A stretch of 64,000 nt of DNA from Periplaneta americana (Eukaryota > Arthropoda > Insecta > Blattodea > Blattidae): the NCBI RefSeq assembly GCF_040183065.1, contig NW_027185502.1, forward strand, positions 1,849,501 through 1,913,500, in the 5' to 3' direction. The first letter of the stretch is position 1. Each line of letters starts with the position of its first letter. The translations under genes and the position numbers were made by a program. Positions 22,290 through 33,071 of this stretch are shown here, piece by piece. The notes beneath the pieces were generated by a model, which saw only the letters and a list, made by a program, of their open reading frames with translations, searched no databases and had not been told where the DNA came from.

Positions 22290-23284
22290 TGTTTTATCAT
22301 CTAATCACGTTTATCTTCCTGATATTTGTCATATTCACTTGCGTGGCAAGAAAAATAGTGCCATTGTAGATTAAACTTTTTTAACTCAGTGCATTTCCTT
22401 GCCACAAAGTAAACATGTTTGCCTCTTCACCACACGACACAAAAAGGAAAAAGTTCTCTCATATTGACAAGAAACAGGCACCGATTGATTAGAAGCCATC
22501 ACAAAGATATGTTTACTTTCGAAGCTTACAACGACTTAACACACGCAATGCCTGTACACTGAATTTCCCATACCGTACTGCAACCAGCTACACGTGCACT
22601 CAGAAGACGTCACTAGTTGTGCACCCGCTGGACATACGTCACAACTAGGTTGGGTTGTCTAGGCCTGGCTTAGGCAGTGATTAGAGTCAAGCTATTGGGT
22701 AATTGAAATTTCCAACGTTTCGGAACTAAATACAGGTTTCGTCATTAAGCCGAAAGCTAACAAGCAAATATTCTGATGGGGCAGATAAAAAAGTTAATTT
22801 TTTTTCTTCCACCATGTTAGTAATATCAAAAAGAAGTGCTTATACAAATTTTGGCCACGCGATCGTAAAATTTTGTTTCTAGGAGTTATGAAGTTCTGTT
22901 CACCATACGACATGCAACATTCAGAAGTCTAAACTAACCTGGCCTGTCGCACATTCGTTAATTCAAATCATGCGCAAAGCTTAAGCTAACCTAACTTAGC
23001 CTGTTTCAACTTCCTGCACTTCTCCGCCAGCCTCCACTTTCACAGCAATTTCCGACCCTCATTTTCGGTGTGAAATTGCCATCGGAACTACTTTTATAAT
23101 AGGTATGAATCGACTAGAAGCCAAGAATGTATATACAATTGCACTTTAACGTGATACGCAATAATTCAGAAAAACCTAAACTAACGAAACTTAATCTAAT
23201 CTAATCAAAGCTGTAACCTAACAAAACATAACTTTAAAAAATCCAATGTACACTGGCGTGAAACTTTCGTATGTCACGCTAAGT
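22290..23284. other. unassigned sequence
   Basis: AT-rich without a convincing gene. Short CTAAC-rich stretches (22935-23000 and 23180-23230) are not a telomeric array. Confidence 0.35.
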
Positions 23285-23391
23285 TATGTATGTATGTATG
23301 TATGTATGTATGTATGTATGTATGTATGTATGTATGTATGTATGTATGTATGTATGTATGTATGTATGTATGTATGTATGTATGTATGTAT
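23285..23391. repeat. (TATG)n microsatellite
   Basis: About 26 units. It begins exactly where the LINE-D 3' end stops, so it is probably the expanded tail of that element. Confidence 0.95.
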
Positions 23392-24468
23392 TTATTTACA
23401 CTGCAAGTGGGCAAGCACCCGGTGGCAGTGGTATACACAATATAAACAATACAAAATAAAATGATAAGCAATACACAATAAATTTACAATACACAATACA
23501 ATTTTATACACAATACAATAAGAATACACAATATAATTTAACGCAATAATAATAAAACATAAATAAAATACCGAATTTTACATTACAACCTACATAATTA
23601 TGTATAGGCCCTACGTAAGTTTCAATAGTCTTTCACTTTACTCTCTTCTCACTCACTGTAGTGGCACTATGACGCATTTCACTGACACTTTAGCACACAT
23701 TTCACTTACACTCTGTAACACATTTCACTGACACTATAGAACACATTTCATTGACGCTATAAATTATCACTGATCGGAACTATTCACTGCACTGTAAAAC
23801 CATAACTTCACTGACTCACCTCGCTTCACTGATACAACAGTTCAAATAAGTCAAATAATTACACCCTTATGCATACTTATAAACAGAACTACATTTAAAC
23901 TAATTATTTCTAGTCTAAGGCCCTCTTACACGCTATTTTTAAATAATTTACAATTCAAACCAAGGAAGTAACTCGTCAGGCTAAATAAATACACGTCACC
24001 TTAAAAAATTAAATGTTAAATGTCACCTTAATTTTAATTTGCACTTTGTACACAACTTTTAAAATTATTCTTGAATCTCCTTAAGGAAGGACAGCCCTCA
24101 AAGACCGCTGCAGGTAGGTCATTCCAATCATTTACAGTTCTATTTAAAAATGAGAATTTACCTACATCCGTTTTCTGTTTCCTACATTTGATTTTAAAAT
24201 CATGATCGTTCCTACCATAGTACGTTGGCTTTTCTAACCGAGCCGTTATGTCTACCCATGCTTTCTGACCTAGATGTGCTCTATACAATGATGTTATTCT
24301 AATTTTCCTACGTCTGTTTTCCAAAGTTTCCCATTTAAGTTCTTTTGTCGTATCGTTTCCATCTTCTCTTTTTACCTTTAACAAATTAGCTGCCCTATAC
24401 TGGATTCTTTCTAAGGAATTTATCTGATATATTCTATAGGCATCCCAACATGTAGTTCCGTATTCCAT
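23392..24468 (-). mobile_element. LINE-D 3' half
   Basis: A minus-strand frame at 24034-24468 encodes 144 residues: GTTCWDAYRIYQINSLERIQ, then KWETLENRRRKIRITSLYRA and GKFSFLNRTVNDWNDLP. This is the C-terminal region after the reverse transcriptase in Jockey/CR1-type LINEs, where a Gly-Lys-Phe-Ser-Phe-x-Asn-Arg-Thr motif precedes Trp-Asn-x-Leu-Pro. The frame is intact over this length. About 640 bp of 3' untranslated sequence follows and runs into the TATG array. The reverse transcriptase core lies beyond the truncation. Similar sequence just upstream (24480-24600) looks like the decayed continuation. Confidence 0.8.
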
Positions 24469-24801
24469 TAACGGTCACACTAACGTTAGATATGCTATTT
24501 CCCTCGATTTGGGGCTAGCCTTTCTCAAGATTCTCATAATAAAGTGAAGTGCCCTCCATGCTTTACCCATAACATTATCAACATGTTGGTAAGACTGAAG
24601 AAGCAGCTGTAAAACAATAGAGGTTTATTAACGGAGTACGATTGGAACTATCTCTGCGCTAGTTTAGTCAAAATTAATTGACCTGGAAACCTACTCACCC
24701 TCAAATTAGTTTTGTTGTTTAGTCAATTGTCCGAAGACAGGTCTGAACCTCACAATTGATACCAGCAAGACATCACTTATGAGGCAGCTATGCCAGGAGA
24801 T

Positions 24802-24802
24802 G

Positions 24803-24884
<82 letters not shown>

Positions 24885-24893
24885 TAATAATAA
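24802..24893. repeat. (AAT)n microsatellite
   Basis: About 30 units abutting the LINE-E 3' end; read as its expanded tail. Confidence 0.95.
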
Positions 24894-26125
24894 TGGTTTT
24901 ATTTAACCTGGCAGAGTTAAGGCCGTAAGGCCTTCTCTTACACTCAACCAGGATTAAAACTTGTTTACATAGTTGAACATACAACTGAATCGGAATTGAG
25001 TAGTTACATACTGATACAATTTAGGTTGATAATGAGATCAAAAGAGGTAGTTACATAAAAATTTACCTCATAAAATAAAAAAAAAACATAATGGAATACA
25101 TATTAATGTTGTTAGAATCAAACACGAATCACATAAAAACAGAAGCCCATAATTCAATAAAAAATGTACACAGTAAAAATAAAAATAAACACAATAGTAC
25201 ATATTAGTATTAGATTACAATTAAGTAGGATCCACATAATTAAACCAGAAACCGAGAATTTGAATAAAATGTACACAAAAAATTATAGATTAATAATAAA
25301 AAACCAACAGTGGGATACGTATTGGCGTTAAGTGATAAATAAACACGGTTTACATGATTACACAATAAAAATAAGAAACAAAAAAAAATAAATAAATACA
25401 GTGGAACACATTCCATTAAATATTTGCAACGCGTCAGGTCTGGCAACTCATCATAAGATATTTTTCTAATTTACATTTAAAGGAAATTAAAGTTCGGCAG
25501 CCCTTGACTTCAGGCGGCAGAGAATTCCAGTGACGAGAAGTAGCAACAGTGAAGGATGAAGAATAAAGAGATGATGTGTGCAGTGGTATTTCTAGCGTGT
25601 TATCATATTGTGACCGAGTATTTAAGTTATGATACCGAGAAAGACTGTGGAATCGGACAGATAGGTAAGAGAAAGTAGAGGTGTGCAAAATTCTGTATAA
25701 GAGAGAAAGGGAATGTAACTTTCTCCTCTCATTTAACCTGAGCCACAATAATTTATCGAAAGAAGGCGAAATGTGATCGTAGTAGCGGACATTACAAATG
25801 AAACGAACACACGCATTATGAACACGTTGCAGTTTCTGGGATAAATCCACCTGAGATCACTGAATAAAGCGTCACAATAATCGAAATGAGGCATAATAAG
25901 AGTCTGTACAAGCGTCTGCTTTAATTTAGCTGGATAGTGGTGCAATCTTTTTAATGAGTGAAGAGTGTAAAATACTTTCTTACCTGTGTGTTTGATATGC
26001 GTGTCCCAGGTAAGGTTAGATTCAAAATGAACTCCCAGGTTTTTTACAGTTGAACTGAATGGAATGATCGCTTTAATGATAATGGAGTAGGATTGCCAGT
26101 TCCCTTCTCCCTCTATTACATACAT
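24894..26125 (-). mobile_element. LINE-E 3' half
   Basis: Two overlapping minus-strand frames form one C-terminal region. The first (25733-26125) reads IIPFSSTVKNLGVHFESNLT and HSLKRLHHYPAKLKQTLVQT. The second (25434-25850) reads LQRVHNACVRFICNVRYYDH, RRKLHSLSLLYRILHT and SRHWNSLPPEVK. A single frameshift near 25800 joins them. The motif order fits the thumb and C-terminal region of CR1/Jockey-type LINEs. The 3' untranslated region (24894-25433) ends with AACTCTGCCAGGTTAAATAA and then ATT repeats. A second fragment of this 3' end, also followed by a microsatellite, lies at 28205-28356. Confidence 0.85.
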
Positions 26126-26532
26126 AATCGATTAGCTACAAGTACACTAATCAGACTTCAGATGCATACAAACAACTTTTATTCCTCTAACACAAATCGT
26201 CAAGTGAGATCTACTGCCTGTTAATAGATGTACAGTTTCCCTGGAAAAGAATGAGACGATTGAATATTCCTAAGTCTCGGATATAAGACACTGCGCATGA
26301 TCGGAGACCAGAGCCTGATACACAAGATAACGAATATTGAGTTACTTAGATTCAGGCTATTTGGTTTGTTACTAGCATCGTTCCGAAATTCACTTCAAAA
26401 ACTGCAAAAAAATATGATAATATTACGTAAATAAAAGATAAATATATACATAAATCGTGTAGTTAAATCGACAATGGACCTTCATGACTAGATCGACACT
26501 CCGCACAGAAAGGAAAGCTTTCATGTCGTTTC

Positions 26533-26605
26533 AATAGCTCAGAAGCTAAGACTTCTGCGTCTCGTGTAGAAGAGTGCGAGTTCGATTCCTAGTCTACATC
26601 AACGA
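26533..26605 (+). other. tRNA-like sequence in M1
   Basis: A-box TAGCTCAGAAGC and B-box GAGTTCGATTCC at tRNA spacing; stem CTTCT/AGAAG can form at the anticodon position with an 11-nt loop. It is about 300 bp inside the left terminus of M1, at the same place as in M2 (31647-31719). Confidence 0.55.
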
Positions 26606-27881
26606 TTTTTTTTGTCTAAATAATGTTGAAATAGCCAAGTAACGTTGAAATAGAGTTTTACAAAGTCCTGAGATTAAGTGTTAATGGTCACAGACAATAC
26701 AAAATTACAAGTTATAATATTATAAATATTTATCTAATGAATGCATGTATATACACACATATACAATGTAAATGCATATATATTGAAACCTAACAATTAA
26801 AATGAAATTAAAAAAATATTCCTAAGCCACACAGACAAACTTTTACAAAGGTTTAGAGTCCTTAGGCCATGTCATTTCCTGAGTAATTATTACAATATTT
26901 TATTAATAGCTTTCCCATAATATGTGTAACAAATGCACTCGCACAAAACAATTTTTGTTAAAAGTGCGGCTTTGGATTATTTCATTCTCACCCCTTCAGT
27001 TGATTTTAATTATTTTATCTACGTGTTTGCAATAGTGTTTAATTTAATGTGCATTCAATTTCATTCATGTTGTGATTGAATGAAAGAGCACTGTTGCAGT
27101 TATTGGCTAATTACATATATTAAAACTAATTATTAAATGCATCTGTAAGTAACCAATTGCAGTATCTTTTGCAAAATCTTGAATGTGTAGGTTGTCAATG
27201 ATATTTCTGTACTATATACTATAAGACGTTAAAAGAATTTGCAATAGATTTGGGATCCTCTACTTTATAATCACTGGTTTTAATGAAAAAAATATTTTCT
27301 TTCTTAGGATATCTAAAGTTTAACCTTAATAATATTCCGACTAGCTTTAATTGGATTATCTGAATTTTGTACTACTCTATTCAAATGTATTCTATTCCCC
27401 TCTTTCATAATTTTTTTATAAATTACACTGTACTTCTTGTAGTATTTAAAAACATGAGAATCATTACATTGCAACTCATTACATATAGATTCTTCTTTTT
27501 AATACATGAGATTTTTAAGTCCTTGCGTTATCTACACATTTTACTTTTGAATTTTTTCACAACATTGAGTGGAGAACATCCACTGAAGTGATTCTGAAAT
27601 TAAGTGGAAAATACAATACACTTACTCTTAATATCAATAGTGCCAGTATCATATACGTTTTTCCAAGATTCATTTTGTAGACATAAATGTAAATAATCAC
27701 TAGATTAAGCTTTTACTCCCCTTTTTAGTTTTTAAATTAACACGCTGCTGTATGAGCTACCGAGACAAGACAGCGACAGCAGCAGTCCAGAATGTAGATC
27801 CCATAGCAGGCATTTGGCATTCGGTACAGAGAAGCAATGATATTTTGTGACTCGAGCTATGTTGTGAAATCGTGGCCTTAA

Positions 27882-28052
27882 ATGGCTGTCTTCTTCGTGA
27901 TCCTTATTCTGGTCCTTGTCCTTGTTGTGGTCCTTGTAACAATTCTTGTTCTATTTGTCATGTTTCGTATTGTTACGTCGATATCTAGTGAACCGCGCTG
28001 TAGAACTTTAACTTCCGACGACCAAGAATCGTCTCATTCTTTTTACGGGTAA
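27882..28052 (+). CDS. small hydrophobic frame in M1 (56 residues)
   Basis: From ATG at 27882 the frame reads MAVFFVILILVLVLVVVLV, continues hydrophobic to about residue 28, and then has a polar tail with TLTSDDQESSHSFYG, ending at the TAA inside the terminal repeat. It predicts one transmembrane helix. The M2 counterpart (33951-34079) keeps the hydrophobic part but an indel after it changes the frame to IRRYRVNRAVEL. Conservation of only the hydrophobic part may reflect the CTTGTCCTTGTT-like simple composition rather than selection. Function unknown; it could be non-coding. Confidence 0.25.
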   Translation: MAVFFVILILVLVLVVVLVTILVLFVMFRIVTSISSEPRCRTLTSDDQESSHSFYG

Positions 28053-28057
28053 CTGTA

Positions 28058-28204
28058 CATAGCCTATCAGCCAGAACCTCAATCAGAGGTAAAACTTAAC
28101 CGAGTCATATACCTTTTTGAAATCTATGAATAACTGATGTACTGTACCCTTATACTCCCATTTTTTCTCCAATACCTGTCGAATACAAAAAATCTGCTCA
28201 ATAG
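28058..28204. other. unassigned spacer
   Basis: Short stretch between M1 and a LINE-E 3' end; possibly the upstream part of the LINE-E fragment. The run TTTTTGAAATCTATGAATAA hints at decayed LINE coding sequence. Confidence 0.3.
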
Positions 28205-28325
28205 TCGATCTATTAACTCTGCCAGTTAAAATAAACCATCATCATTATCATTATCATTATCATTATCATTATCATTATCATTATCATTATCATTATCATT
28301 ATCATTATCATTATCATTATCACTA

Positions 28326-28356
<31 letters not shown>
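28205..28356 (+). mobile_element. LINE-E 3' tip with (ATTATC)n microsatellite
   Basis: TTAACTCTGCCAGTTAAA matches the LINE-E 3' end at 24.9 kb in the opposite orientation. It is followed without a gap by about 18 ATTATC hexamers and then ATT units. This is a second case of a long microsatellite seeded at the same LINE 3' end. Confidence 0.75.
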
Positions 28357-28550
28357 AAGTTCATGTTCTATAAGCGCAATAAAGACAAAAAAAAATTGAG
28401 AGACGTTGTGTGACATTTGGTTGTTCAGAAGACCAAAGAATGAGAAGTGGTATCCATTTCCATAGTTAGGCCTAAGTTTATTCTGCTTTTGTTACGAGAA
28501 AACCGAAGGTAAAACGAAGTGATACTGTAAGCCTAGGCTAGAATCTTTAC

Positions 28551-28552
<2 letters not shown>

Positions 28553-28591
<39 letters not shown>
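28553..28591. repeat. (AT)n tract, left of solo LTR
   Basis: About 19 AT units, continued on the other side of the LTR at 29366-29383. Confidence 0.95.
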
Positions 28592-28594
<3 letters not shown>

Positions 28595-28863
28595 GACAGC
28601 TGCAACGGGGTTTGAACACGCGTCCGACAGGGCGCGCGGCAGACGAAACGCTGGTACGGGGAGCATCTGCATGCTGAAGGGCAGAGGGGGTGTATTACGT
28701 CAACGCGACGAGGGGAGGGTGTGCGCGCAACTGCGGCGTGCGGAGTGAAGGGGGGACGGACCCTCCCGACTCTTCCAGAAGTCCGTCGAAGTGGAGATAT
28801 CCAGATAATTCGAGAGAGCTATCTCTGCACACCCGTAGAAATTTCTCGCAACTATGATTTTGC

Positions 28864-28873
28864 TATAAAAGAA
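28864..28873 (+). promoter_or_regulatory. TATA box of the LTR
   Basis: CTATAAAAGA in a GC-rich context at the expected place in an LTR (end of U3). Confidence 0.6.
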
Positions 28874-29003
28874 GAAACGCGAGCGAACTTGAGCAGTTTT
28901 TTAGTTTATTCAGCCATTCATTGAGTAAGCCAGAGCAAGCAAGCCAGTCTTGTGTACCGGAGTTCGACCCGAGTGTGCGTCCGCAACTGTGTCAGCATCC
29001 GAA

Positions 29004-29100
29004 GGCCTGAGTTCGAGTGCAGTGGACCGCAGTTGGAGGGACCTGAGTTCGAGTGCAGTGGACCGCAGTTGGAGGGACCTGAGTTCGAGTACAGTGGACT
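29004..29100. repeat. 36-bp tandem repeat in LTR
   Basis: About 2.7 copies of a 36-bp unit with GAGTTCGAGTGCAGTGGA as its core, downstream of the TATA box. Confidence 0.85.
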
Positions 29101-29365
29101 GTCTCTGAAGGTCTGTGGTTCGAGATACTGTGAACTCGAGTGACTGAGCTAGAAGAACTGTGAACTGAGAACTGACAGTTCTGATTTGTAAATAGTGCCT
29201 TGTAAATATTAGTTAAGATTAACAGTTCATTGTTGTTCGTAATAGTCCAAGTAAGTTGTCATTGTCGTTTGTGGAGTGCAATAACGAACGCTGTGTTACT
29301 GTGTGGAGAGTTATTGTTGGAAGAATAAAATTACATTGTTGTTTAGTTTAAAAACGTTACAATAC

Positions 29366-29383
29366 ATATATATATATATATAT
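29366..29383. repeat. (AT)n tract, right of solo LTR
   Basis: About 9 AT units; the likely other half of the tract at 28553-28591 split by the LTR. Confidence 0.85.
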
Positions 29384-29384
29384 C

Positions 29385-29690
29385 GATGGTTGAGAACCAT
29401 ACTGTTCTAAGTCCAACTTTTTATAAGAAAGAAATCTGTTTCACTGAGTTCCAGTTGTCGTCTGCATAGGCCTAATTATATGAATCGAACAAAATTGTAA
29501 ATATTCCTCTGCATAAGATTGCTGAGAAGCTATTCCGAATTGTTTCACGAAGCTTTGAATGCCAGCAGCTTAAAAGTGCTCTCCTGAAAAAAAAAAAATA
29601 ATAATAAAATGGACTTGGAACAGTCTGGTTCTGGGCCATCGATAGGCTATATATATTAATTTTGCATTCTTGTCCTGAAATCCTAAAACA
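29385..29690. other. unassigned sequence
   Basis: No feature recognised before the open frame at 29691. Confidence 0.3.
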
Positions 29691-29957
29691 ATGGATCCAA
29701 GCAATACGAAGAGAGAATTAGTTCGTCTCCAACACAGTTATACTAGCAGAGATTGCACAAATGAATGTTGTCACGTTCGCCCTGGAATGCAAGTAAAATT
29801 ACTGTTTCCTGTTCCATGCTCACTTGCAGAAGAAAATTTCAGTAAGGGGGAAACTTGTACGTTGTTTTCCTCTGCTCTAGCAGGTTTCATTGTATTGTTT
29901 CTATTAATTATTTTTGGTATTTTAGTGATTATTACTAGTACTTCTCTTATGTACTGA
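29691..29957 (+). CDS. hypothetical 88-residue protein with C-terminal membrane segment
   Basis: From ATG at 29691 the frame is 88 residues long. Residues 1-58 are polar and include four cysteines (DCTNECCHVRPG and CSLAEE). Residues about 62-82 (LAGFIVLFLLIIFGILVIIT) are a clear hydrophobic helix, followed by a short tail. A tail-anchored layout is possible. The start context AACAATGG is reasonable. I recognise no family. No splice signals or neighbours point to a function, and one open frame of this size can arise by chance in AT-rich DNA. Confidence 0.35.
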   Translation: MDPSNTKRELVRLQHSYTSRDCTNECCHVRPGMQVKLLFPVPCSLAEENFSKGETCTLFSSALAGFIVLFLLIIFGILVIITSTSLMY

Positions 29958-30067
29958 TAAATTCTACTGCATGTATATGATCAATAGCGTAAGTAAATAA
30001 ACTAAACTATGTAAGTTTGTTTTATTATATGTTTTGTAAGTATTCAGTACGTCGATTGTATCTACCA

Positions 30068-30380
30068 ATTATTTTTACCAACCAATCTTTTTAAGATTGT
30101 TACAGTATTTATTGTATACATTTAAATTTTGATATGCTATATTCATATATTGCATTTCTTCGTCATTAGACAGCTCAAATTTTGCTTTTGGTACTTCTTT
30201 CGGCCATTACTATGTATTGTATAATCTGAAGAGGGTTGTACTCAATATTGATTTAACCTTGTTGTGCTCCAATTTCGTTTCGTTGGTACCAAGGAATTTT
30301 GTTTATCCTTAGAACTGCTATCCATTGTTGTATTGAGCTTGTATAGCATGCAATCGTATTTCCTTGGTTATTAGTTTTGC
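30068..30380 (+). repeat. dispersed repeat R, unoccupied copy
   Basis: It matches 54998-55071 plus 56251-56490 at roughly 90% by eye (for example ACCAACCAATCTTTTTAAGA and AGACAGCTCAAATTTTGCTT). The second copy is interrupted by a hAT element (55072-56250), whereas this copy is continuous across that point (GATATGCTATATT). Nature of R unknown; no coding motif. Confidence 0.75.
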
Positions 30381-31127
30381 TAAGTGGAATATTAAACTGG
30401 TATACTGATCTGGTAATTAATTGTAGAACCTATTTTAACTCCCAAAATGTTACCGTTTCTTTTTTAATCATTTTCCCTCCTAGATTTTACGTCTATAAAG
30501 CGGTTAAGACTTCTTGCCATTGGCGTACCGTGGAGAGATTATATGATATTAAATTGAGTGATCTTTATCACAAGTAACTTTAATCTGATATTCGTTATGT
30601 TAAAGTATTAGTAATGTTCTTTAAAAACCCTATTAATAAAAAAGTGTTAAACGTAATAGGAAAACAATGTCACAGTAAAAATTGTATAGGTTTTTTGGGG
30701 TCAAATGCATTGAGAACTACATAATTTCATGATTACAAACAAAACTCTTATATAAACCCTTGCCCCTAACAAGAAGTCAAGAACAAGTACGCCACTCTTT
30801 TTTCCACATATTTTTACATCAAAATTTCCGTGTAAACACTAGCCTATGCCAGGCCTTTCCCTGAGGGCAACTTAATACGGTACTAAAAAGACTACGAAAA
30901 TGACATCCAGTTCCTTAGAAGTTTGCTGGGAGTTGAACTCGGGATCGCTAGGTTTCGTAGACACTACTTCATTAGAAACCATGTTATTTTTCTGCGAGGT
31001 CTACTGTCATTTAATATCATTTTTGAGATTTCATTTACTCCAAGTCTGATAATTTAGTAACATCCATAGAAAACATCAACAGTTTGGAGTTTCGGAAATA
31101 GTTTTAAAGATTACAACGAGTTGATAT
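30381..31127. other. unassigned sequence
   Basis: No gene. A reverse-strand B-box-like GAGTTCAACTCC at about 30932-30943 belongs to a weak tRNA-like sequence. Confidence 0.3.
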
Positions 31128-31646
31128 TGTGTACGTCGCCGTGGCGAAGAAGAGTTCGTGCGCCGAGCCACTGTGTAACCTGCAACGTGCATAGCACCTA
31201 TGGAGGGAGGCGGACACCCGAAGGGGAAGTGAAGCAACTGTCTGACTCAGTAACGGATTTTCATTTTCCTTACGTCCAGAATTTAAATATAATTTTATAC
31301 AGTACAAGGCTACAAACTAATGTTTCGTACATACAACGAAAAGAGAAATGTACAGTTTCCCTAGAAAAGGATGAGACGATTGAGTATTCCTAAGTCTCAG
31401 ATGCAAGACACTGCGCATGATCAGAGACCAGAGCACTGATACACAAGATAACGAATATTGAGTTACTTAAATGCAGGCTATTTGGTTTGTTACTAGCATC
31501 GTTCCGAAATTCACTTAAAAAACTGCAAAACATATGACAGTATTACGTAAATAAAAGGTAAATATATACATAAATCGTGTAGTTAAAGCGACAATGGACC
31601 TTCATGACTAGATCGACACTCCGCACAGAAAGGAAAGCTTTCGTGT

Positions 31647-31719
31647 CGTTTCAATAGCTCAGACGCTAAGACTTCTGCGTGTCGTGTAGAAGAGTGCGAG
31701 TTCGATTCCTAGTCTACAC
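31647..31719 (+). other. tRNA-like sequence in M2, left
   Basis: A-box TAGCTCAGACGC and B-box GAGTTCGATTCC, with a CTTCT/AGAAG stem between. About 295 bp inside the left end and nearly identical to the M1 copy. Confidence 0.55.
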
Positions 31720-32784
31720 AACGATTTTTTTTGTCTAAATAACTTTGAAATTGCTAAATAATGTTGAAATAGAGTTTTACAAAGTCCTCAGATTAATTAT
31801 TAAATGCATGTGTTAAGTAACAAATTGCAGTATCTTTTGCAAAACCTTGAATGCTTAATTTGTCAATAATATTTCTGTACTATATACTATAAGACGTTAA
31901 AAGAATTTGCAATAGATTTGGGATCCTCTACTTTATAATCACTAGTTTTAATGAAAAAATATTTTCTTTCTTAGGATATCTGCAAGTTTAACTTCAATTA
32001 TATTCCGAATAGCTTTAATTGCATTATCTGAATTTTGTACTTTTCTATTCAAATGTATTCTATTTCCCTCTTTCATAATTGTTGATAAATTACACTGTAC
32101 TTCTTGTAGTATTTAAGAACATGAGGATCATTACATTGCAGCTCATTACATAGAGATTATTCTTTTTAATACATGAGATTTTGAAGTCCCTGCGTTATCT
32201 ACATGCTTTTACTTTTGAATTTTTTCACATCGAGTGGAGAACATCCACTGAAGTGATTCTGAAATTAAGTGAAAAATACAATACATTTACTCTTAATATC
32301 AGTAGTACCAGTATCATACCTTTTTCCAAGATTCATTTTGTAGACATAAATGTAAGTAGTCACTAGATACAGCATTTACGACCCTTTTTTAGTTTTTAAA
32401 TTAATATTTTGAAATTGTTCAGTGACATTGGAAACACTTAGGATTTGTTTATCATGTTCAGACAAGCCATTGATTATAGGTTCTGTCGAATAGGGATTCA
32501 GTCTAATTCTGTGTACAAAACTTTTATCAATGGCTGTGCTACTTCATCTTGTATGCTGGTGAGAAAACGACTCTACGACTAAGGTTTCCAGTTTCAAGGA
32601 GTGAATTTAATTTACTTTTACGGAAAAGTTCCGTCACTACAGATCACAAATTCCAAATGAGATTTCTAAAGTCTTTTCTTTACAAATTCAATGTTGGCTA
32701 TAAATATTAATAAATAATGTAAGAAATATGAATGATTGTAGTTAGAAGTCTGATTTACATTATAAAAAGTAAGAAGTTACATTC

Positions 32785-32850
32785 CTCGGCAAGATTCGAA
32801 CTTTCGATGTTTGGTTTTGTCGTCCAACGCATAAGCACGGACCTATTTAA
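32785..32850 (-). other. tRNA-like sequence in M2, middle
   Basis: Reverse strand carries AAGTTCGAATCTTG as a B-box and an A-box-like TGCTTATGCGTTGG upstream at tRNA spacing. Weak; could be chance. Confidence 0.35.
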
Positions 32851-33071
32851 GGCTTATGTTAATAACCTAGAATTTAGCTGTAGCAATGTGGTGTCATAAC
32901 TTGGGATTTGTTTACTTAATGGAATTAGATTTAATTTGATTAGTTTCGCAACAATAATTGGACTTCCTGTTATATGCTGTTATTTAAATATTTAATTTAG
33001 GGTTGATTTATTAACTCTTACTGTGCAAGATGCCCCTTTTTTCAATAATTCCATATCACGTTAAATAGTCA

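Larger units (their letters stand above)
26233..28055 (+). mobile_element. TIR element M1 (TA-flanked)
   Basis: Ends are inverted: left CAGTTTCCCTGGAAAAG then AATGAGACGATT; right, reversed, CAGTTACCCGTAAAAAG then AATGAGACGATT. TA flanks both sides (26231-26232, 28056-28057). It is 1823 bp and about 90% like M2 (31353-34125) where they align. M1 lacks the M2 segment 32404-33810, including its transposase-like frame, and has an extra 450 bp (about 26680-27130). It carries a tRNA-like sequence near the left end and a small membrane-protein-like frame near the right end. It is non-autonomous. Confidence 0.85.
28592..29361 (+). mobile_element. solo LTR of a retrotransposon
   Basis: A 770-bp unit starts TGTGACAGC and ends ACGTTACA, the TG...CA form of an LTR. 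A TATA box GCTATAAAAG lies at 28863-28872, followed about 25 bp later by a plausible transcription start region, and AATAAAAT (29324-29331) is a polyadenylation signal near the right end. GC is high in the first third. A 36-bp unit containing GAGTTCGAGTGCAGTGGA is repeated about 2.7 times at 29004-29100. No internal retroviral genes flank it, so internal recombination has probably left a solo LTR. The orientation comes from the TATA box. Gypsy-like is possible but not shown. Confidence 0.7.

Noticed and set aside
22930..23230. Telomere-like CCTAA repeats
   Set aside because: Only scattered CTAAC-type words occur; there is no tandem TTAGG array.
23246..23471. Open frames of repeated MYVC or IHTY
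   Set aside because: Translations of the (TATG)n microsatellite.
28237..28356. CRISPR-like array
   Set aside because: Continuous hexamer microsatellite without spacers; the organism is evidently eukaryotic. The 36-bp units at 49557-50027 also lack spacers.
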